Shown: positions 31,855 to 41,078, counted from the first letter of the stretch. The stretch is DNA of 64,000 nucleotides from Myxococcales bacterium (GCA_016709545.1 JADJMO010000001.1:62001-126000), one strand, 5' to 3'. The notes: generated from the sequence alone by a model not told the origin. Translations and numbers: made by a program.

Positions 31855-34800
31855 ACGTCGTAGAGCAACGGCTCGCGCCGCTGCGCGTACATCGCGACCA
31901 GATCGCGCGTCTCGTCGGGCAGGTCCGTGAACGTGATCCCGAACCCGGCGGGGCGATCGCCGGCCTCGTCCTGGGTGAAGGCGACCTTGCCGCGCGCGGG
32001 CCCGGAGACCTGCCCCGGGAACAGGAGCTGCAGCGCGACCTCGGCGCCACGGGCAGGGGGCTTCTGGTAGGTGGCCACGAACACGCCGTTGATCACGCGC
32101 GCGGTGTCGCAGGTGAGGTTGGTCGCGTCGCCGCGCGAGAGGTCGACCTCCACCGCGGGGATGGCGTCGCGCCGGACCATCAGCTTCTCGAGCTCCGAGA
32201 GCTTCTGCACGAGCGCCTGGGTGATGGCCGGGTCGGTGCTCGGCGTCCTCGCGAGCGCCTTCACCATCGCGTCGCCGAGCGCCTGGATCGCCGTGAGATC
32301 CACCGCGCGCGGCGGCGACGGGTTCTCGAGGGTGACCCGCACGTCGGTCTTCACGCTGGAGAGCGCCTGCCCGAGCTTGGTGAGCGTCTCGCTGAGCTGC
32401 GCCGCGGTGGTGGCCTTGTCGCGCGCCCCGCTGTCGGCCGCGAGCGCGACGGCCTTGTTCAGCGCGAGCAGCTGCTCCTCGAGCCCGTTGATGGTGGCGG
32501 TCACCCGGGAGACCGGGTCGTCGCCCTCCTTGCCGCCGCGGCGGGTGCGCTTGAAGCCCTCCTTGATCTGCTCCCAGCGCGCGCGCTGCTCGTCGGTCAT
32601 CCGGCCGCGCAGCTCGGCGAGCTTGAGCAGGTTCTGCTCGGCGCCGGTCGCGAGGGTCTGCGACTCGGCCTGGTAGTGCTCGTCGATCGTGCGGTCGAGC
32701 TCGTCCATCGTCATGACGGGCGCCAGCTTCTGCACGATCTTGCTCATGTTGCGGTAGCTGCCCTGCAGCTTGAACGGCGGCTCGGTGCGGTACGCGTCCT
32801 CCTGCGAGGCGGCCTTGATGTAGTTCTTGTTCACCTCGAGCAGCACGTCCTGCACGCGCGCCAGCAGCTTGAGCATGGCGAGGATGTCGGAGAGCTCGGC
32901 GCCGGCATAGCCATGGGCGAGCTCGGAGGCCGCGATGGGCTCGCCGCGCGCCATGCGGGCCAGCTTGTAGAGATCGGCCGGGTCGCGGCCGGAGAGCGGC
33001 GCCAGGGTGGGGTGGGAGGTCAGCGCGTTCTCGAGGTAGCTCAGCGCGAACAGGTCCTCTCTGCCGCCGAGCACCTCGCCGAGGTTGTGGGTGTCGGCGC
33101 GGTTCGCCAGCATGTCCGGGATGCGGAAGCGCGCGCCGGACTCCGTGTAGGGGTTCGCCGCCATCACCACGCAGAACCGCTTGCCGCGGAAGTCGTAGGT
33201 GCGGCTCTTGCCGCCGAAGACGCCCTCGACCTTGCGCTGGGCGTCGCAGAGGCTGATGAACTTCTCGAGGAACTCGGGCGAGGTGTGCTGCACGTCGTCG
33301 ACGTAGAGCATCACGTTGTTCCCCATCTCGAACGCGAGGTTCACGCGCTCGATCTCCTGGCGCGCGGTGAGGCTCTTGCACTCGGCGGGGTCGAGCGAGT
33401 GTACGTCGTGGCCGAGCGCGGGGCCGTTCACCTTGACGAAGACGAGCCCGAGCACGCTCGCCACGTACTCCATCAAGGTGGTCTTGCCGTAGCCGGGCGG
33501 CGAGACCAGGAACAGCAGGCCCATGCGGTCGGTGCGCTTCTGGTCACCGAGCGCGCCGATCTGCTTGCCGAGGTTCGCCCCGACCAGCGGCAGGTACACC
33601 TCGCTGATCAGCTTGTTGCGTACGAACGAGGAGAGCACCTTGGGCACGAACTCCGAGAGGCGCATGCGCTCGCGCTCGCGGGCGAGGAGATCGGCGCGGC
33701 GGGCGCGGTAGAGGCGGAACCGCGCCGCGGTGACCGTCTCGAAGTGGCGGAGGCGCACCAGGAACTCGGCGAGCTCGAGGTTCATGCCGCCATCGCGGAT
33801 CCGCTCGTGGGACCCGAGGAGGCCGGTCACCTCGAGGGTGGTCTCGGCCGAGAGCACCTCGCGGTCCGCGCGCCCGTCGGTGAGGAGGATGGCGGCGACC
33901 TCGGGGGCGAAGGTCGAGAGCGGGGAGGCGAGCTTCTCGAGGCTCCGCGCGTAGAGCCCGGCGAGCTCCGTGCGCTCGCGCGGGCGGGACGCGAGCAGCT
34001 GCAGCTCGTCGTGCAGCGCGCGGTACTCGCCCGCCTCCTCGAGCTTGCGGCGCAGCATCTTCGCGCCCTCGTCGGAGGCGCGGGCCACCGGGAAGCGCGG
34101 GATCTTCCCGCCCAGCACGTCGACCACGACGTCGGCCGCGTCGTCGGGCTCCGAGGGGCCGACCGCGAGGCCGATGGCCTCGGCGTAGGCGCGCACCTTC
34201 GGCGCGAGCTCGGTCTTGAGGCTGGTCACGCCGCGCACGTCGCCGAGCACGGCCGCGAGCCGGGCCACGCTCTTCGCCCGTCGCGTGAGGACGTTGCGCT
34301 CCTCGGTCGCGAGATCCGCGACGAAGGTGAGGGCGAGTCCCCGGGCGCGCGGCGTGAACCGCAGCGGCCCCGCGGCCTCGAACGCCGGCATGAGCTGCGC
34401 CAAGATCGCGGTCGCGTCGGCGTCGTGCACCCCGCGCTCGTAGCCCTCGTCGAGGCGCCCCGCGGCGAAGTCGGAGACGACCGCGAGCAGGCGCGACTCG
34501 CGGAGCGCCGCCCGCAGCTGCGCCATGTCGGGGCCCTCGCGGCCGGCGAGGGCGTCGTCGAGGATGCGGAACGCGAGGTACTCCCCGCGGTAGACGGCCT
34601 TGGACTCGGAGGCGATCGACTGCTCCCATACGTCGGAGAGCTCGTCGAGCGCCGGGTCGGTCAGGCGCTGGTAGAAGTCGGTCCCGGTGAGGTGGAGCGC
34701 GAGCCCTTCTTCGCGCGGCACGACCACGAGGTCGATCGCGCTCTTGGTCACCGAGAAGGTGAACCCTCCGAGCTTGACGCCCTCGCCGTCGGCGAGCTCG

Positions 34801-37364
34801 CGCTTGTCGCGCAGGTTGCGGACCGCGTCCTGCCGGCACACCTTGAGGCGGGTGCCGAGCTCGTCGGCGCGCACGTTCTCGCCGAGATCCGCGAGCCGTT
34901 CGACCGACTCGCCCACCTTCTGGACCATCGGATCGCTGGCGAAATACGCCTGGAGGTCGTCCTCGGTGGCGAACGTGGCGGCCTTGCGGACGATGCCCGC
35001 GATCATGCGGTCGCCCGCGGAGCCGAGCGCCGCGGCGCGCTTGTGGCGCTCGTCGGCGAGGGTCTGGCGGCGCGAGCCGAAGGTCTCGGTGACCTCGTCG
35101 CGCTTGTCGATCTCGACGGCGAACTCCTCGAGCTCGCCGAACCGACCCGGGAGCTCCTCGAGGCGGAGCAGCAGCTTGCCGAGCTCGGCGTCGCAGCCGG
35201 CCGGGGTCGAGGCGGCGCTCACCGCGGCGGAGACCGCGTGGGCGAACACCCCGAGCTGCACCGCGAGCTCGGCGCGCCCCTCGCGGCCGTAGAGCTCCTT
35301 CTTCTTGGAGTCGTAGCTGGCGCGGACGCGGTTGAGCACCGCGAGCGCCTTCGAGAGCTGCTCGAGCACCCGCGTGCGCACCGTGGCGTCGTCGACCTCG
35401 AGCGCCGAGACGGTCTCGCCGAGGAGCAGGAGCCGCTCGTGCAGGGTGTCGAGCTTCTCCTTGTGCGGCTTGAGGTCGACGGCCTTGGCGGCCTTGTCGA
35501 TCTCGCCGCCGAGCTGCTCGACCGACGCGATCACCGGGGTCCACGCGCCCTCGGACTCGAAGTAGGTGACGCAGGCCGTCCGCACCTCGACGAAGCGCGC
35601 GTCGACGGCCTTCTCGAGGAGGTCGATGGCGCCGAGGTCGATGTACCGGAGCTCGCGGAGCGAGACGAGCTTGCCGCGCTGGGTGCGGAGGGCCGAGAGC
35701 GCGGCGAGGAAGCTCTCCGCGGAGGGAGCGTCCTCCGGGCGCTGCGTCGAGAGCAGCGTCTTCTGCGCCTCGGTCGCCTCGACCACGGCCTTCTCGGCCT
35801 GCGCGCGGTACTGCTCGACCTTCTCGAACTCGGCGAGGATCGCGTCGGCGCTCTTGCGCACGTCCTTGAGCGCGCTCTTGAGGTCGAACGCCTCGGCGTG
35901 GCCGATCCAGTAGTGGTCGTCGATGGCCCGACCGACGACGGTGATGAGCTCCTCGAACGTGCGGCGGGTTGGGGTCTCGGTCAGGGCGAGCCGGCGCACG
36001 GCGTAGGCGTCGCTCACGCCGCGCACGAGCGCCGGGTTGCCGACCTTGGCCAGGTACGAGCCCGCGTTGGCGGTCCTGGCCTTCTTCTCGGATTCCTCGA
36101 GGGTCGAGAACGGTGTGCGCCACACCTGGAACGGGTGCACGCGCGTCGCGTCCGCACCCTCGGGGGCCCGGAAGATCGCCATCGTGCCGTCGGCGAACAC
36201 GCTGTAACCGTGGCACTTGATCGGGGCGCCGAGCTCCTTGGTGATCAGGTTGTAGGGGAGCTGCAGGTAGAGCCCCTCCTCGCTCCGGTAGAACACGTAG
36301 AGGACGTCCTCGCCGTTGGGGGCGTGGATCATCGTCTCGAAGCGCATCCCCGCGGTGTCGGGGTCGAGCACGCGGGGCCCCTCGGCCGTGACGTAGTGGC
36401 CGCCCGGGAACAGGATGCCCTGGCCCTCGGGCAGCTCGAGGCACGCCTGCCCGATCGCGTCGATGCGGGTGACGGTCTTCTGCAGCGTGTTGTAGACGAG
36501 GTAGCGGGTGGTCTCCTCGCGGTAGGGGAGCACCTTGAGCAGGATGAGGGCGCCCACCTTGGCCCAGGAGATCTCGCCGTCGTCGAGGGTCTGGTTCGGG
36601 TCGGCGACGGGCTCGCGCCAGATGCCGCGCCCGTCCTTGGTGTTGTTCTCGATCTTGACGGTGAGGTCGCCACCGACCGTCTCCACGAACACCTGGTCGA
36701 GGATGTTCACGTGGGGGTGGGCGCCCATCACCTGCTGCTCGCGGCCGGTGCGGGTCCACTTGAACGCGAAGCTCGGCGGGTCGACGTTGTCTTCCTCGCC
36801 GCGCGCGTCGATGTAGGTGACCTGGTTCTTGCCGTCGATCCCGAAGCGGAACACGGTGACGTCGGTGAGCTTGTCGCCGATCTGCGCGATGATCAGCAGG
36901 CGCTTGTCGGTGCGCCGCAGCTTGAGGATGCGCGGGCCCTTGGCGTACTTGAACGCCGTGGTGAAGTCGTTGACGAAGGCGGGCGTCGCGAGGAACGTGC
37001 CCTCGAGGGCGATCGGCTCGAGGCCCTCGCCGCCGTCCGCGTCGAGGCGGTAGAGCGCGAACACATGGCCCACGGCGGGCACGCTCTTGAGGCCGAGCGT
37101 GACGTTGAACGTGAACAGCAGGAACCCGCCCACCGAGACCATTTCGCGCGGGTGCGCGGCGTTCTCGGTGCGCACCCGGCTGGTCTGCGCGAGCTCGAAC
37201 GCGGACGAGCCGAAGATGGCCTTGCGCGCGGCGTTCACCTGCTCCGCGCGCGTGGTCAGCTCGGTCACGTGGCCGAGGAGCCGCTGCCGGACGACCTCGT
37301 AGCTCCCCGCGTCGAGGCCGCCGGTGCCGGCGTCCTCGCCCTTCGTTTCCGGCGCTTGGGCCAT
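31851..37364 (-). CDS. giant AAA+ ATPase ('DNA repair ATPase' type) with C-terminal PilZ-like domain
   Basis: 1837 residues from ATG 37364, 8 bases after the flotillin stop. Residues ~60-400 look like a beta-propeller-like or repeat region (RTDKRLLIIAQIGDKLTDVT, YLVYNTLQKTVTRIDAIGQA). A long helical, coiled-coil-rich middle (~430-1200) follows. The AAA+ module has Walker A SPPGYGKTTLMEY (Lys ~1294), Walker B VMLYVDDVQHT (Asp ~1356-1357), a sensor-1-like VVMAANPYTESG and an arginine-containing RFRIPDMLANRADTH. After more helices (~1450-1720) the last ~110 residues (EVALQLLFPGQVSGPARGKV, FGITFTDLPDETRDLVAMYA) resemble the PilZ-related domain common in myxobacteria. Homologues are often named DNA repair ATPase, but I know of no direct evidence for repair. 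Last gene of the flotillin operon. Confidence 0.85.
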   Translation of the reverse strand: MAQAPETKGEDAGTGGLDAGSYEVVRQRLLGHVTELTTRAEQVNAARKAIFGSSAFELAQTSRVRTENAAHPREMVSVGGFLLFTFNVTLGLKSVPAVGHVFALYRLDADGGEGLEPIALEGTFLATPAFVNDFTTAFKYAKGPRILKLRRTDKRLLIIAQIGDKLTDVTVFRFGIDGKNQVTYIDARGEEDNVDPPSFAFKWTRTGREQQVMGAHPHVNILDQVFVETVGGDLTVKIENNTKDGRGIWREPVADPNQTLDDGEISWAKVGALILLKVLPYREETTRYLVYNTLQKTVTRIDAIGQACLELPEGQGILFPGGHYVTAEGPRVLDPDTAGMRFETMIHAPNGEDVLYVFYRSEEGLYLQLPYNLITKELGAPIKCHGYSVFADGTMAIFRAPEGADATRVHPFQVWRTPFSTLEESEKKARTANAGSYLAKVGNPALVRGVSDAYAVRRLALTETPTRRTFEELITVVGRAIDDHYWIGHAEAFDLKSALKDVRKSADAILAEFEKVEQYRAQAEKAVVEATEAQKTLLSTQRPEDAPSAESFLAALSALRTQRGKLVSLRELRYIDLGAIDLLEKAVDARFVEVRTACVTYFESEGAWTPVIASVEQLGGEIDKAAKAVDLKPHKEKLDTLHERLLLLGETVSALEVDDATVRTRVLEQLSKALAVLNRVRASYDSKKKELYGREGRAELAVQLGVFAHAVSAAVSAASTPAGCDAELGKLLLRLEELPGRFGELEEFAVEIDKRDEVTETFGSRRQTLADERHKRAAALGSAGDRMIAGIVRKAATFATEDDLQAYFASDPMVQKVGESVERLADLGENVRADELGTRLKVCRQDAVRNLRDKRELADGEGVKLGGFTFSVTKSAIDLVVVPREEGLALHLTGTDFYQRLTDPALDELSDVWEQSIASESKAVYRGEYLAFRILDDALAGREGPDMAQLRAALRESRLLAVVSDFAAGRLDEGYERGVHDADATAILAQLMPAFEAAGPLRFTPRARGLALTFVADLATEERNVLTRRAKSVARLAAVLGDVRGVTSLKTELAPKVRAYAEAIGLAVGPSEPDDAADVVVDVLGGKIPRFPVARASDEGAKMLRRKLEEAGEYRALHDELQLLASRPRERTELAGLYARSLEKLASPLSTFAPEVAAILLTDGRADREVLSAETTLEVTGLLGSHERIRDGGMNLELAEFLVRLRHFETVTAARFRLYRARRADLLARERERMRLSEFVPKVLSSFVRNKLISEVYLPLVGANLGKQIGALGDQKRTDRMGLLFLVSPPGYGKTTLMEYVASVLGLVFVKVNGPALGHDVHSLDPAECKSLTARQEIERVNLAFEMGNNVMLYVDDVQHTSPEFLEKFISLCDAQRKVEGVFGGKSRTYDFRGKRFCVVMAANPYTESGARFRIPDMLANRADTHNLGEVLGGREDLFALSYLENALTSHPTLAPLSGRDPADLYKLARMARGEPIAASELAHGYAGAELSDILAMLKLLARVQDVLLEVNKNYIKAASQEDAYRTEPPFKLQGSYRNMSKIVQKLAPVMTMDELDRTIDEHYQAESQTLATGAEQNLLKLAELRGRMTDEQRARWEQIKEGFKRTRRGGKEGDDPVSRVTATINGLEEQLLALNKAVALAADSGARDKATTAAQLSETLTKLGQALSSVKTDVRVTLENPSPPRAVDLTAIQALGDAMVKALARTPSTDPAITQALVQKLSELEKLMVRRDAIPAVEVDLSRGDATNLTCDTARVINGVFVATYQKPPARGAEVALQLLFPGQVSGPARGKVAFTQDEAGDRPAGFGITFTDLPDETRDLVAMYAQRREPLLYDV

Positions 37365-37372
37365 GGGACCCT

Positions 37373-39370
37373 CTAGGGCGCGTCCTTCTTCACCATGCCG
37401 AGGAGCTTCTTCTGCGCGTCCTTGTCACCGCGGGCGAACCGCTCGACGAGCCCCGCGAGCTCCGGGTCGAGCGAGCCGTCCTTCACGAAGTCCCGCGCCA
37501 CGTTGCGCAGGGTGACGCTCTCGCCGAGGGCCGCCTCGACCGATTGCCCGACGCCGATCGCCTTCACGTAGCGGTCGAAGAACGCGCCGTCGCCGCCCAC
37601 GATGTTGAACTTCGCGTTGGCCAGCGACTTCCCGAGCACGTCGGCCTGGGCCATCGCCTGCTCCTTGCGGGCCTTGATGGTCTCGATCGCCACGGTGCGG
37701 TCCTTCTCGAGGTTGAGGCGGAACTCCTCGTGTCCGCGCCCGCTCTCGTCGAGGATCCGCATGGCCTCGGCCTTCTCGCGGATGCCGGTCGCCTCGGCGG
37801 TCATCTTCTCGCGCACGACGGAGGCCTCGGCCGCGCCCTGCTTCTGGATCGCGTCGGCCTCGGCCTGGCGCACGGCGACCTTGGCGAAGCCCTGCTTCTG
37901 CTCGCCCTCGGCGGCGGCGTTCATCTTCTCGAGCGAGACGCGCGCCTCGACGAGGCCCTGCTTCTCGAAGGCGAGCGCGTCGGCTTCCTTCACCCGCGCG
38001 GCGGCGAGGCCCTTCGCGGCCTCCTCGGCCTGCACGCCCTCGGCGAGGCGCACCTTGGCGCGCGCCATCTTGTCGGCCGTCTCGAGCTCGGCGTCGGAGG
38101 TGAGGATCTTCTCGCGCGCCTTGTGCTTGGCGGCTTCCTCGGAGGCCTCGGCGGCCTTCACCAGCTTGACCATGCCCTCCTGCGCCTGGGCCTCGGCGGC
38201 GAGCCGGACGACCTCCTTCTCGCGGTTGGCCTGCGCGGTCGTGCGCAGATCCTTGATCTGCTCCTCCTCGGCGGCCACGGTCTTGTCGACGGCGATGCGC
38301 GTGCGCACCACGTCGGCGATCTCCTTCTTCTGCTGCTCGAGGTCGCGGTCGCGGGCCAGCACGGCGACCTGCACCTCGCGCTCGCGCGCCACCGCCTCGA
38401 GCTGCCGCGCCTTCTCCACGCGCTCGCTCTCGACGAGGATCTCCCGCTCGCGGTTCTTCTGCGCGATCGAGACGCCACGGTTCTTCACCTCGTTGGCGAT
38501 GAGGGTCTCCTCCTCCACCTTCTGGCGCAGCAAGAGGGTGCGCTTCTGCTCCTCGAGAGCGAGCCGCGTGGCCTCGTTCTCCTCGCGAATCTTAACGACC
38601 GAAATTTCGCGATCCTTCTTGGCCTCGGCCTCGGCCTTGCGCTGCTCGAACCGGAACATCGCCTCGTCGGCGGTGAGGTTCTGGCTGCCCTTCTCGGTGC
38701 GCTCCTTCTGGCGGAGCTCGTTGGTGGCGACGTTCTTCTCCACCGTGAGGGCGGTGATCTTGCGGATGCCCTCGGAGTCCATGATGTTGTTCGGATCGAG
38801 CGCCTCGAGCGGGGTCTGCTCGAGGTAGTCGATCGCCGCGTCGTCGAGGATGAACCCGTTCAGGTCCTTGCCGATGACGCGGATGATCGCCTCCTTGAAC
38901 TCCTCGCGCTTGGTGTAGAGCTGCTCGAAGTCGAAGTGCTTGCCGACCGTCTTGAGCGCCTCGGAGAACTTGGCGTTGAACAGCGCCACCAGGGTGTCCT
39001 CGTCGCTCGCCCGCGCGCAGCCAATGGACTGGGCCACCTTGAGCACGTCGTCGGCGGTCTTGTTCACCCGCACGAAGAACGTGACGTTGATGTCGGCGCG
39101 GATGTTGTCGTTGCAGATCAGGCCCTCTTTTCCGCGGCGATCGATGTCGATCGTCTTGACGGAGAGGTCCATCACCTCGGCGCGGTTGACGATCGGCAGC
39201 ACGAGCCCACCCGTGAAGGTGACGTACGGCTTGTCGTTCCGCGAGGTGTTGATGATCAGCGCCTTGCCTTGCTCGACCTGACGGTAGAAGCGCGCGAACA
39301 TCGCGCCGATCCCGAACAGGATGACGACCCCGGCGCCGATGGCGGCAAAGATGGGCAACAACTCGTGCAT
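37373..39370 (-). CDS. flotillin-like SPFH-domain protein (YqiK family)
   Basis: 665 residues from ATG 39370 with GGGAGCGAG upstream. One N-terminal membrane helix (ELLPIFAAIGAGVVILFGIG, ~3-25), then the SPFH/band-7 domain (~28-230: YRQVEQGKALIINTSRND, GGLVLPIVNRAEVMDLSVKT, ADINVTFFVRVNKTADDVLK, LNGFILDDAAIDYLEQTPLE), then ~320 residues of Ala/Glu/Lys coiled coil with Glu-Ala repeats (EKNREREILVESERVEKARQ region), and a C-terminal tail. This matches flotillin/YqiK scaffolds that oligomerise at the inner membrane into microdomains. It lies between an OB-fold membrane protein gene, as yqiK pairs with yqiJ in E. coli, and the giant AAA+ gene. Confidence 0.88.
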   Translation of the reverse strand: MHELLPIFAAIGAGVVILFGIGAMFARFYRQVEQGKALIINTSRNDKPYVTFTGGLVLPIVNRAEVMDLSVKTIDIDRRGKEGLICNDNIRADINVTFFVRVNKTADDVLKVAQSIGCARASDEDTLVALFNAKFSEALKTVGKHFDFEQLYTKREEFKEAIIRVIGKDLNGFILDDAAIDYLEQTPLEALDPNNIMDSEGIRKITALTVEKNVATNELRQKERTEKGSQNLTADEAMFRFEQRKAEAEAKKDREISVVKIREENEATRLALEEQKRTLLLRQKVEEETLIANEVKNRGVSIAQKNREREILVESERVEKARQLEAVAREREVQVAVLARDRDLEQQKKEIADVVRTRIAVDKTVAAEEEQIKDLRTTAQANREKEVVRLAAEAQAQEGMVKLVKAAEASEEAAKHKAREKILTSDAELETADKMARAKVRLAEGVQAEEAAKGLAAARVKEADALAFEKQGLVEARVSLEKMNAAAEGEQKQGFAKVAVRQAEADAIQKQGAAEASVVREKMTAEATGIREKAEAMRILDESGRGHEEFRLNLEKDRTVAIETIKARKEQAMAQADVLGKSLANAKFNIVGGDGAFFDRYVKAIGVGQSVEAALGESVTLRNVARDFVKDGSLDPELAGLVERFARGDKDAQKKLLGMVKKDAP

Positions 39371-39464
39371 TGGAAGCTCGCTCCCCTGGAGGCGCGAGAG
39401 GGGTGCGCGGTGCACCGCTCTTCGCTCCGTGGATCCTGCCAGGCACGGACGAACTAGGTAAAGT

Positions 39465-40193
39465 TCATGACCGGCGGCGGCCGCTCGCTTCGTCCATCGG
39501 CGCCACGATGTACTCCTCGCGCTCCTCGTCGAACCCCACGATCACGCCCTCCTCGCCGCGCTTCATCGCCACGCCCTCCACGCGGACGCGCAGCACGATC
39601 TCGGCGCCGGTGTCCTTGACCAGGGCCTCGCCGAAGCGCTCGTCGGCCTGGCCGGTGCGGATGGTGCAGGTCTGGCCGAGCAGGTCGCGCGAGGACTTGG
39701 CCCTCCGCGGCGTGAGCAGCGGGGCGAGCGGGCGGGTGGCCAGCTTGGTGAGCGGGAAGGCGAGGAGCGGCGCCACGACGAAGGCGAGCAGTGCCTTCAC
39801 CATCATGCCCGGGTTGTAGTGGGCCTGGTGCGTGGCCCAGAGGGCGACCAGCGTGAGGATCCACGAGAAGAACGAGACGAGCGAGAAGGAGATCGTGACC
39901 GGGACGTCCTTCAAACGGAAGAACCCCGCGATGCCGGCGGGGGCGTCCTCGCTGGCGAAGGCCTCGTGGCCGCCGTCCACGTCGTGCCCGCCGACGTCGC
40001 CCGCGTCGCCCGCATCGCCGAGGTCGGCGTGGCCGGCGTCGGCGCCGTGGCCGAGACCTTCGGCGCCGCCGTCGGCGCCCTCGCCGAGGTGGACGAGGCC
40101 GCTCATGACGAACAGCCAGTAGACCAGGGAGATCGCCACGAGCACCGTCCACACCGCCACGGGGAAGTGCAGGAACAGCGCGAAAGCGCTCAC
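39465..40193 (-). CDS. YqiJ/NfeD-like membrane protein with C-terminal OB fold
   Basis: 242 residues from a GTG at 40193 that overlaps the stop of the upstream channel-like gene (GTGA). It starts with a membrane helix (VAVWTVLVAISLVYWLFVMS), then a His/Asp/Gly-rich soluble loop (DAGHADLGDAGDAGDVGGHD, possibly metal-binding), two further helices (TISFSLVSFFSWILTLVALW, AFVVAPLLAFPLTKLA) and a ~75-residue OB fold (LLGQTCTIRTGQADERFGEA, EIVLRVRVEGVAMKRGEEGV, EYIVAPM). NfeD/YqiJ OB-fold proteins are obligate neighbours and partners of SPFH proteins. The coding order channel-OB-flotillin-ATPase and the overlaps indicate one transcript. Confidence 0.85.
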   Translation of the reverse strand: MSAFALFLHFPVAVWTVLVAISLVYWLFVMSGLVHLGEGADGGAEGLGHGADAGHADLGDAGDAGDVGGHDVDGGHEAFASEDAPAGIAGFFRLKDVPVTISFSLVSFFSWILTLVALWATHQAHYNPGMMVKALLAFVVAPLLAFPLTKLATRPLAPLLTPRRAKSSRDLLGQTCTIRTGQADERFGEALVKDTGAEIVLRVRVEGVAMKRGEEGVIVGFDEEREEYIVAPMDEASGRRRS

Positions 40194-40666
40194 GGCCGCG
40201 CGCCCTCGGGCTCTCTCGCGAGGAGCTCGGCGATCCGGTCGAGGCGGGCGAGCAGCGCGTCGTGCTTGGTCTGCTCCGCGTCCGCCGCGGCGCGCACGTC
40301 GACCGCCGTCTCGTCGAGGGCGCGGGTCGCCATCGCGGGGCCGAACATCATCAGCAGCGTCACGATCTGCTTGCCGCGCTCGGTGCAGGCGAAGATGTCA
40401 CAGTAGCCGACCGAGAGGTTGGTCGAGACGAAGACCAGTGCGTCGTTGATCGAGCGCACCTTCGGGTTGTGGCCGACCTCGGCCTTGTAGAAGAGCTGCG
40501 CCGCGACGAGGGTGGTCCAGATCACCGCGTCGGCCGGGTCCTCGCGGCTCTCCTCGCGCATCCATTGCTTGGCCTCGTCGAGGAGGTCCGGGGCGAGGAG
40601 CCCGAGCAGGAGAGACGACGCGCCCATGGCGGAAAACCGTACCGTCCGGCCACGGAAGAAGTCCAT
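40190..40666 (-). CDS. two-helix ion-channel-like protein with altered selectivity-filter motif
   Basis: 158 residues from ATG 40666 (MDFFRGRTVRF); ATG 40627 (MGASSLLLGLL) is an alternative. A hydrophobic N-terminal segment (MGASSLLLGLLAPDLL) and a second helix (AVIWTTLVAAQLFYKAEVGH) precede a pore-loop-like stretch LVFVSTNLSVGYCDIFACTE and a final helix KQIVTLLMMFGPAMATRAL. The pore stretch lines up with the K+ channel filter T-x-x-T-V-G-Y-G-D, with Gly-to-Cys at the third filter position. A short helical tail follows (AEQTKHDALLARLDRIAELL). This gives the topology of a 2-TM pore protein, first gene of the flotillin operon. Ion conduction is a hypothesis. Confidence 0.7.
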   Translation of the reverse strand: MDFFRGRTVRFSAMGASSLLLGLLAPDLLDEAKQWMREESREDPADAVIWTTLVAAQLFYKAEVGHNPKVRSINDALVFVSTNLSVGYCDIFACTERGKQIVTLLMMFGPAMATRALDETAVDVRAAADAEQTKHDALLARLDRIAELLAREPEGARP

Positions 40667-40726
40667 TCCGCGACTGGCCCGCCGGTTGCTGAGGGGAGAG
40701 GGCAAGACCCCGAGCCAGGAGTTCCC
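40667..40726. promoter_or_regulatory. divergent promoter region of the flotillin operon
   Basis: A 60-bp gap between the divergent channel-like gene and a small hypothetical gene. This is the only gap large enough to hold the promoter of the four-gene minus-strand operon. No clear -35/-10 pair or operator stands out. Confidence 0.3.
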
Positions 40727-41038
40727 ATGCAGCGACAGCGAGTTCCGACGGCATTTCGTGGCGTGTTCGGCGGTGGAGAGCCGGTGACCCCTGACGCCCG
40801 CGCCAAGCGGGTGACGCCCGGGCCCTCGAGCCACCTGCTCGGCGTGGTCGAGGCGCTGCTGTCGAGCGACCCCGAGGAGGCCCGGACACTGGTCCTCGAG
40901 ATCGCGTCCAGGGTGCGCGCCCACGCCTGGCACGCCGGCGGCACTCAACAGGCGGCGCGGGCGGCCGCGCTCGCCGATCGGCTGCAGAGGGCCGGAGACA
41001 GCGGCGACCTGCGCTCGCTGTTCGCCGGCGCGCGATGA
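40727..41038 (+). CDS. hypothetical 103-residue protein
   Basis: Start ATG 40727 with CCAGGAG five bases upstream; the frame is open earlier but that part is antisense to the channel gene. The N-terminal ~35 residues look unstructured (Arg, Pro, Gly). Residues ~36-100 form amphipathic helices (LLGVVEALLSSDPEEARTLV, LEIASRVRAHAWHAGGTQQA, ALADRLQRAGDSGDLRSLF). I recognise no family. It is divergent from the flotillin operon and could share its regulation. Confidence 0.55.
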   Translation: MQRQRVPTAFRGVFGGGEPVTPDARAKRVTPGPSSHLLGVVEALLSSDPEEARTLVLEIASRVRAHAWHAGGTQQAARAAALADRLQRAGDSGDLRSLFAGAR

Positions 41039-41078
41039 CTTGACCCGATCCCGACCTGTCGCGGCACCATCAGGGTGC

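Noticed and set aside
31548..37376. A 1942-codon open frame on the plus strand opposite the AAA+ gene
   Set aside because: It is antisense to the AAA+ gene and is open because of high GC at third positions. Its composition (Leu, Glu, Arg, Ala, Val, with no domains) is that of a shadow frame, and the opposite strand has clear Walker motifs.
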